From the NCBI GenBank assembly GCA_030626085.1, contig DAOUPQ010000070.1, forward strand, positions 1 through 8,942: a stretch of 8,942 nucleotides of DNA. The letters are read 5' to 3'. Numbering within the stretch: the first letter of the stretch is position 1; every line of letters starts with the position of its first letter. Source of the DNA: Flavobacteriia bacterium. GTDB taxonomy: Bacteria; Bacteroidota; Bacteroidia; Flavobacteriales; Flavobacteriaceae. Below are positions 6,851 through 8,942 of the stretch, in pieces. The notes under the pieces are model-generated. The model had not been told where the DNA came from. It made no database searches and worked only from the letters and a program-made list of their open reading frames with translations. Both the position numbers and the translations under genes were made by a program.

Positions 6851-8314
6851 ATGACCAGCCATTCAAAATTTTATTACCCTTATATTTATGAGAATAAGAT
6901 AGTATTGTTAATGCTTTTTATTTTATTTCTTACTTCATTAAATGCGCAAATATCATATCAAAATGTAAGCAATAAAAAAGTCTCATTAGGATCATATGGA
7001 AGAATAGGAGTTGACTGGTCTTTTGAAAATAAGGGTTCGATAGGCAGACGTTTGAATTTAAATAATATGGGGAGTATCGGTGGGCGATTGGAAGAACAGG
7101 ATTATCTGGAGATTGCACCCGCATTTCATTTTAGTCCTCAAAATGGTGATAGTACAATAATTAGTGCACAAGTAAGATTTGCCGCTTATACGCATAGTTT
7201 ATCCTCTATAGGTAACAGTACAACAACAAGTTTGGGAGGTTTGGCTTTTGCAATTCCCGAGTTATTTGTTCAAGCCAGAAATATTCTTGGCAAGCCCCTA
7301 AGTATATGGGTTGGAGCCAGGTTATATAGAGGTGAAGATGTTCATATTGCCGATCATTTTTATTTTAATGATCATTCAGGGCAAGGTTTTGGGATTGAGT
7401 ATAAAAACACTCGGTTTGCTACAACTTTTGTTGCATCTACCGATACAACTGCAACACTTCCTCCTTATTTCTATTTGAATATTAAATCCGGAACACCTAG
7501 TGCAGCTCTTCGACAACGCACCGTATATATTGCTGAACATGATTTGAAATTAAATGAAAAGAATACGCTTACTTTTTTAGGAGAATTCCATCATATGGAA
7601 GATGCAGATTCGGATACTGAGATTGAAAACGATACCACTAATGTTATATTAAATTTCCCTTCAGATAAGGGATATGTTGTTGGAATAAGACATCAATTAG
7701 ATCTTAAAAAGATCAATCCGGGATCCTTCAATCATTTTTCTTTGCGATATGGTACGGGAATTGCAAATGGGGGCGATGGGGGTATTTCTAAAACATCGCT
7801 TACTTACGGTGCTCCCGATACACTCTCACTTAGTTTTAAAGGTGCTTATTCCATTGCTTTGGTCAATCATTTTTTACTTAATTTTTCTGAAAAATATGCC
7901 CTTAACGGATATGTAATTTTAACAAAAAGTAAAGGTGCTGCAGAATCAGATCACAAGGCCATTACTTATTTTGGTAAAGAAGTTTTTAACAGAAAACTGG
8001 ATTTTACCGTTGGAGTTAGAAATGAGTTCTTTATCAATGATTATTTTCATTTACTTGCTGAATTACATTATTCTCAACGAAAAGATGGTCAGAATCCTGC
8101 TGCGAGCATGACGAAATTTAGTATTGCTCCAATCTATGTTCCTACAGGGAAAAGGGATGTGTGGGCAAGGCCTCATTTAAGATTTGTTGCATCTGTTGCA
8201 AGGTATAATGATTTTGCAAAAGAAACAATGTATTCTCCTTATCTCGAATTTACCGGACCTAAACAATGGGGCTACTATTTTGGTGTAAAAGCCGAATGGT
8301 GGGTATGGAATTGA
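6851..8314 (+). CDS. LamB/maltoporin-like outer-membrane porin
   Basis: Predicted trimeric beta-barrel channel for sugars or related small solutes across the outer membrane. From ATG 6851 the product is 487 residues. A signal peptide ends at about LNA|Q (residue 32), with Lys16 before the hydrophobic stretch 17-30. The clearest family mark is residues 151-180, where SIWVGARLYRGEDVHIADHFYF aligns with the E. coli LamB segment containing [23 protein letters not shown]. The C-terminal part (RDVWARPHLRFVASVARYND, ending EWWVWN) corresponds to the last LamB strands. Alternating polar/aromatic strands fill the remainder. The frame also extends upstream to a TTG at 6836, but this lies before or within the candidate promoter. 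Internal ATG 6910 would leave a signal peptide without a positively charged N-region, so 6851 is preferred. No sugar-utilisation gene is adjacent, so the substrate is unknown. Confidence 0.87.
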   Translation: MTSHSKFYYPYIYENKIVLLMLFILFLTSLNAQISYQNVSNKKVSLGSYGRIGVDWSFENKGSIGRRLNLNNMGSIGGRLEEQDYLEIAPAFHFSPQNGDSTIISAQVRFAAYTHSLSSIGNSTTTSLGGLAFAIPELFVQARNILGKPLSIWVGARLYRGEDVHIADHFYFNDHSGQGFGIEYKNTRFATTFVASTDTTATLPPYFYLNIKSGTPSAALRQRTVYIAEHDLKLNEKNTLTFLGEFHHMEDADSDTEIENDTTNVILNFPSDKGYVVGIRHQLDLKKINPGSFNHFSLRYGTGIANGGDGGISKTSLTYGAPDTLSLSFKGAYSIALVNHFLLNFSEKYALNGYVILTKSKGAAESDHKAITYFGKEVFNRKLDFTVGVRNEFFINDYFHLLAELHYSQRKDGQNPAASMTKFSIAPIYVPTGKRDVWARPHLRFVASVARYNDFAKETMYSPYLEFTGPKQWGYYFGVKAEWWVWN

Positions 8315-8324
8315 TTTTTTAATG

Positions 8325-8350
8325 AGCTTATAATAAGTCTTTTATAAGCT
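8325..8350 (+). terminator. Possible weak terminator hairpin after the porin gene
   Basis: A perfect 9-bp stem, AGCTTATAA (8325-8333) with TTATAAGCT (8342-8350), closes an 8-base loop 10 bases after the porin stop. The stem is mostly A-T and is not followed at once by a T run; a U-rich tract starts about 10 bases later. It may be a poor terminator or a 3' mRNA-protecting hairpin. Confidence 0.35.
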
Positions 8351-8438
8351 TCAGCAATAAATTTTTATCTTTATTTAGTTGTATTTCGTTTTATTTTTTG
8401 CATATTTTCATATTATTAATTGCTAAAAATCCCTTGCT

Positions 8439-8942
8439 ATGAAAAAAATTACGCTATTATTTAGTGCCGTATTATTAATTACCTTGTCCTTTTATTCTTG
8501 CGAACAAAGTCGAATCGATCCTACAGATCCGGAGGCTACTGTTATGCCTTTCACAGCTTTAACCAAAGATGCTGCTGAGAAAGCGATGTTGAATTCTTGT
8601 GGAGATATTAATGATTGTCCACTTAATGCTGGAAGTAAAGAAAATGTTATTGGAGATGTAAAAATAACAAATGATAATGAATATCTTTATATTAAAGTTT
8701 ATTCTGCAATTGGCTTTAAAGCAAGTGAATTGGAAAATTTAAAGATAAATGTAAGTACAGATTATGATGATATTCCTTTTGCTAAAGGCAATGGAGCTCC
8801 AATCCCAGGTGACTTTAATTACAAAACTCATGTGGATGGAAATACTTATACCATGAGAATTGAATTAGGAACAATTGATGATTGGAATGGAGAAGCAACT
8901 GAAAATAAATGTGGACCGAATCTTTTTGTTATTTTTACATCT
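8439..8942 (+). CDS. Lipoprotein of unknown function, 3' end cut off by window edge
   Basis: The frame opens at ATG 8439 and stays open for 168 codons to the right edge. The N-terminus MKKITLLFSAVLLITLSFYSC is a type II signal peptide with lipobox Cys21, so the mature protein should be lipid-anchored, probably to the outer membrane. The next residues (EQSRIDPTD) are only weakly like the acidic surface-export signal of Bacteroidota lipoproteins. The mature part has Cys54 and Cys60 (SCGDINDC), a beta-rich segment IGDVKITNDNEYLYIKVYS (71-89), the segment GNGAPIPGDFNYKTH (117-131) and a further Cys158 near the cut. This arrangement recalls, from memory, an uncharacterised beta-sandwich domain of Bacteroidota surface proteins; no function is known to me. 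The porin upstream is in the same orientation 124 bases away, with a hairpin between them, so shared transcription is uncertain. Confidence 0.85.
   Translation, partial: MKKITLLFSAVLLITLSFYSCEQSRIDPTDPEATVMPFTALTKDAAEKAMLNSCGDINDCPLNAGSKENVIGDVKITNDNEYLYIKVYSAIGFKASELENLKINVSTDYDDIPFAKGNGAPIPGDFNYKTHVDGNTYTMRIELGTIDDWNGEATENKCGPNLFVIFTS

Noticed and set aside
6930..7124. 64-codon open frame on the minus strand
   Set aside because: It is antisense to the N-terminal part of the porin gene and lacks any recognisable motif or initiation context.
8379..8400. Promoter for the lipoprotein gene (TTG 8379-8381 and TATTTTTTG 8392-8400)
   Set aside because: The -7-like element has one base too many for TAnnTTTG, and the TTG is only 10 bases upstream, outside the usual 17-23.

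Overview
The window is AT-rich bacterial DNA with Bacteroidota traits. Start codons are preceded by A-rich stretches rather than Shine-Dalgarno sequences, TAnnTTTG-type promoter elements are present, and there is an N-terminal lipobox lipoprotein and a LamB-like outer-membrane porin. The sequence does not support a narrower placement, although the gene content would suit a flavobacterium-like lineage.

Layout: (1) Positions 1-973, minus strand: 5' part of leuA (2-isopropylmalate synthase), which runs off the left edge. (2) Positions 1123-2661, plus strand, divergent from leuA: a 512-residue, helix-rich, TPR-like protein of unknown function. (3) Positions 2662-2983: a gene-free leader carrying a TATTTTTG promoter element, a 16-codon leader peptide rich in Ile/Leu codons, a candidate antiterminator pairing and an intrinsic terminator, together a candidate ribosome-mediated attenuator. 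(4) Positions 2984-6735: a tight operon ilvB-ilvN-ilvC (acetohydroxyacid synthase large and small subunits, then class II ketol-acid reductoisomerase), closed by a strong terminator at 6778-6814. (5) Positions 6851-8314: a LamB/maltoporin-like outer-membrane porin with its own promoter. (6) Positions 8439-8942: the first 168 codons of a lipoprotein of unknown function, cut by the right edge.

IlvBN and IlvC carry out the first two steps of valine and isoleucine synthesis (pyruvate or pyruvate plus 2-oxobutyrate to acetohydroxy acids, then to dihydroxy acids). LeuA diverts the valine precursor 2-oxoisovalerate to leucine. The next enzyme, dihydroxy-acid dehydratase (ilvD), is not in this window. 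Control appears layered: IlvN retains residues that bind valine in the E. coli homologue, and the leader before ilvB looks able to sense Ile/Leu tRNA charging.

The region is largely ordinary biosynthetic core. I found no mobile element, CRISPR array, tRNA or rRNA, and no convincing new multi-gene system. The most interesting item is the ilv leader attenuator. The unknown TPR-like protein and the unknown lipoprotein are the only genes without a recognisable function.
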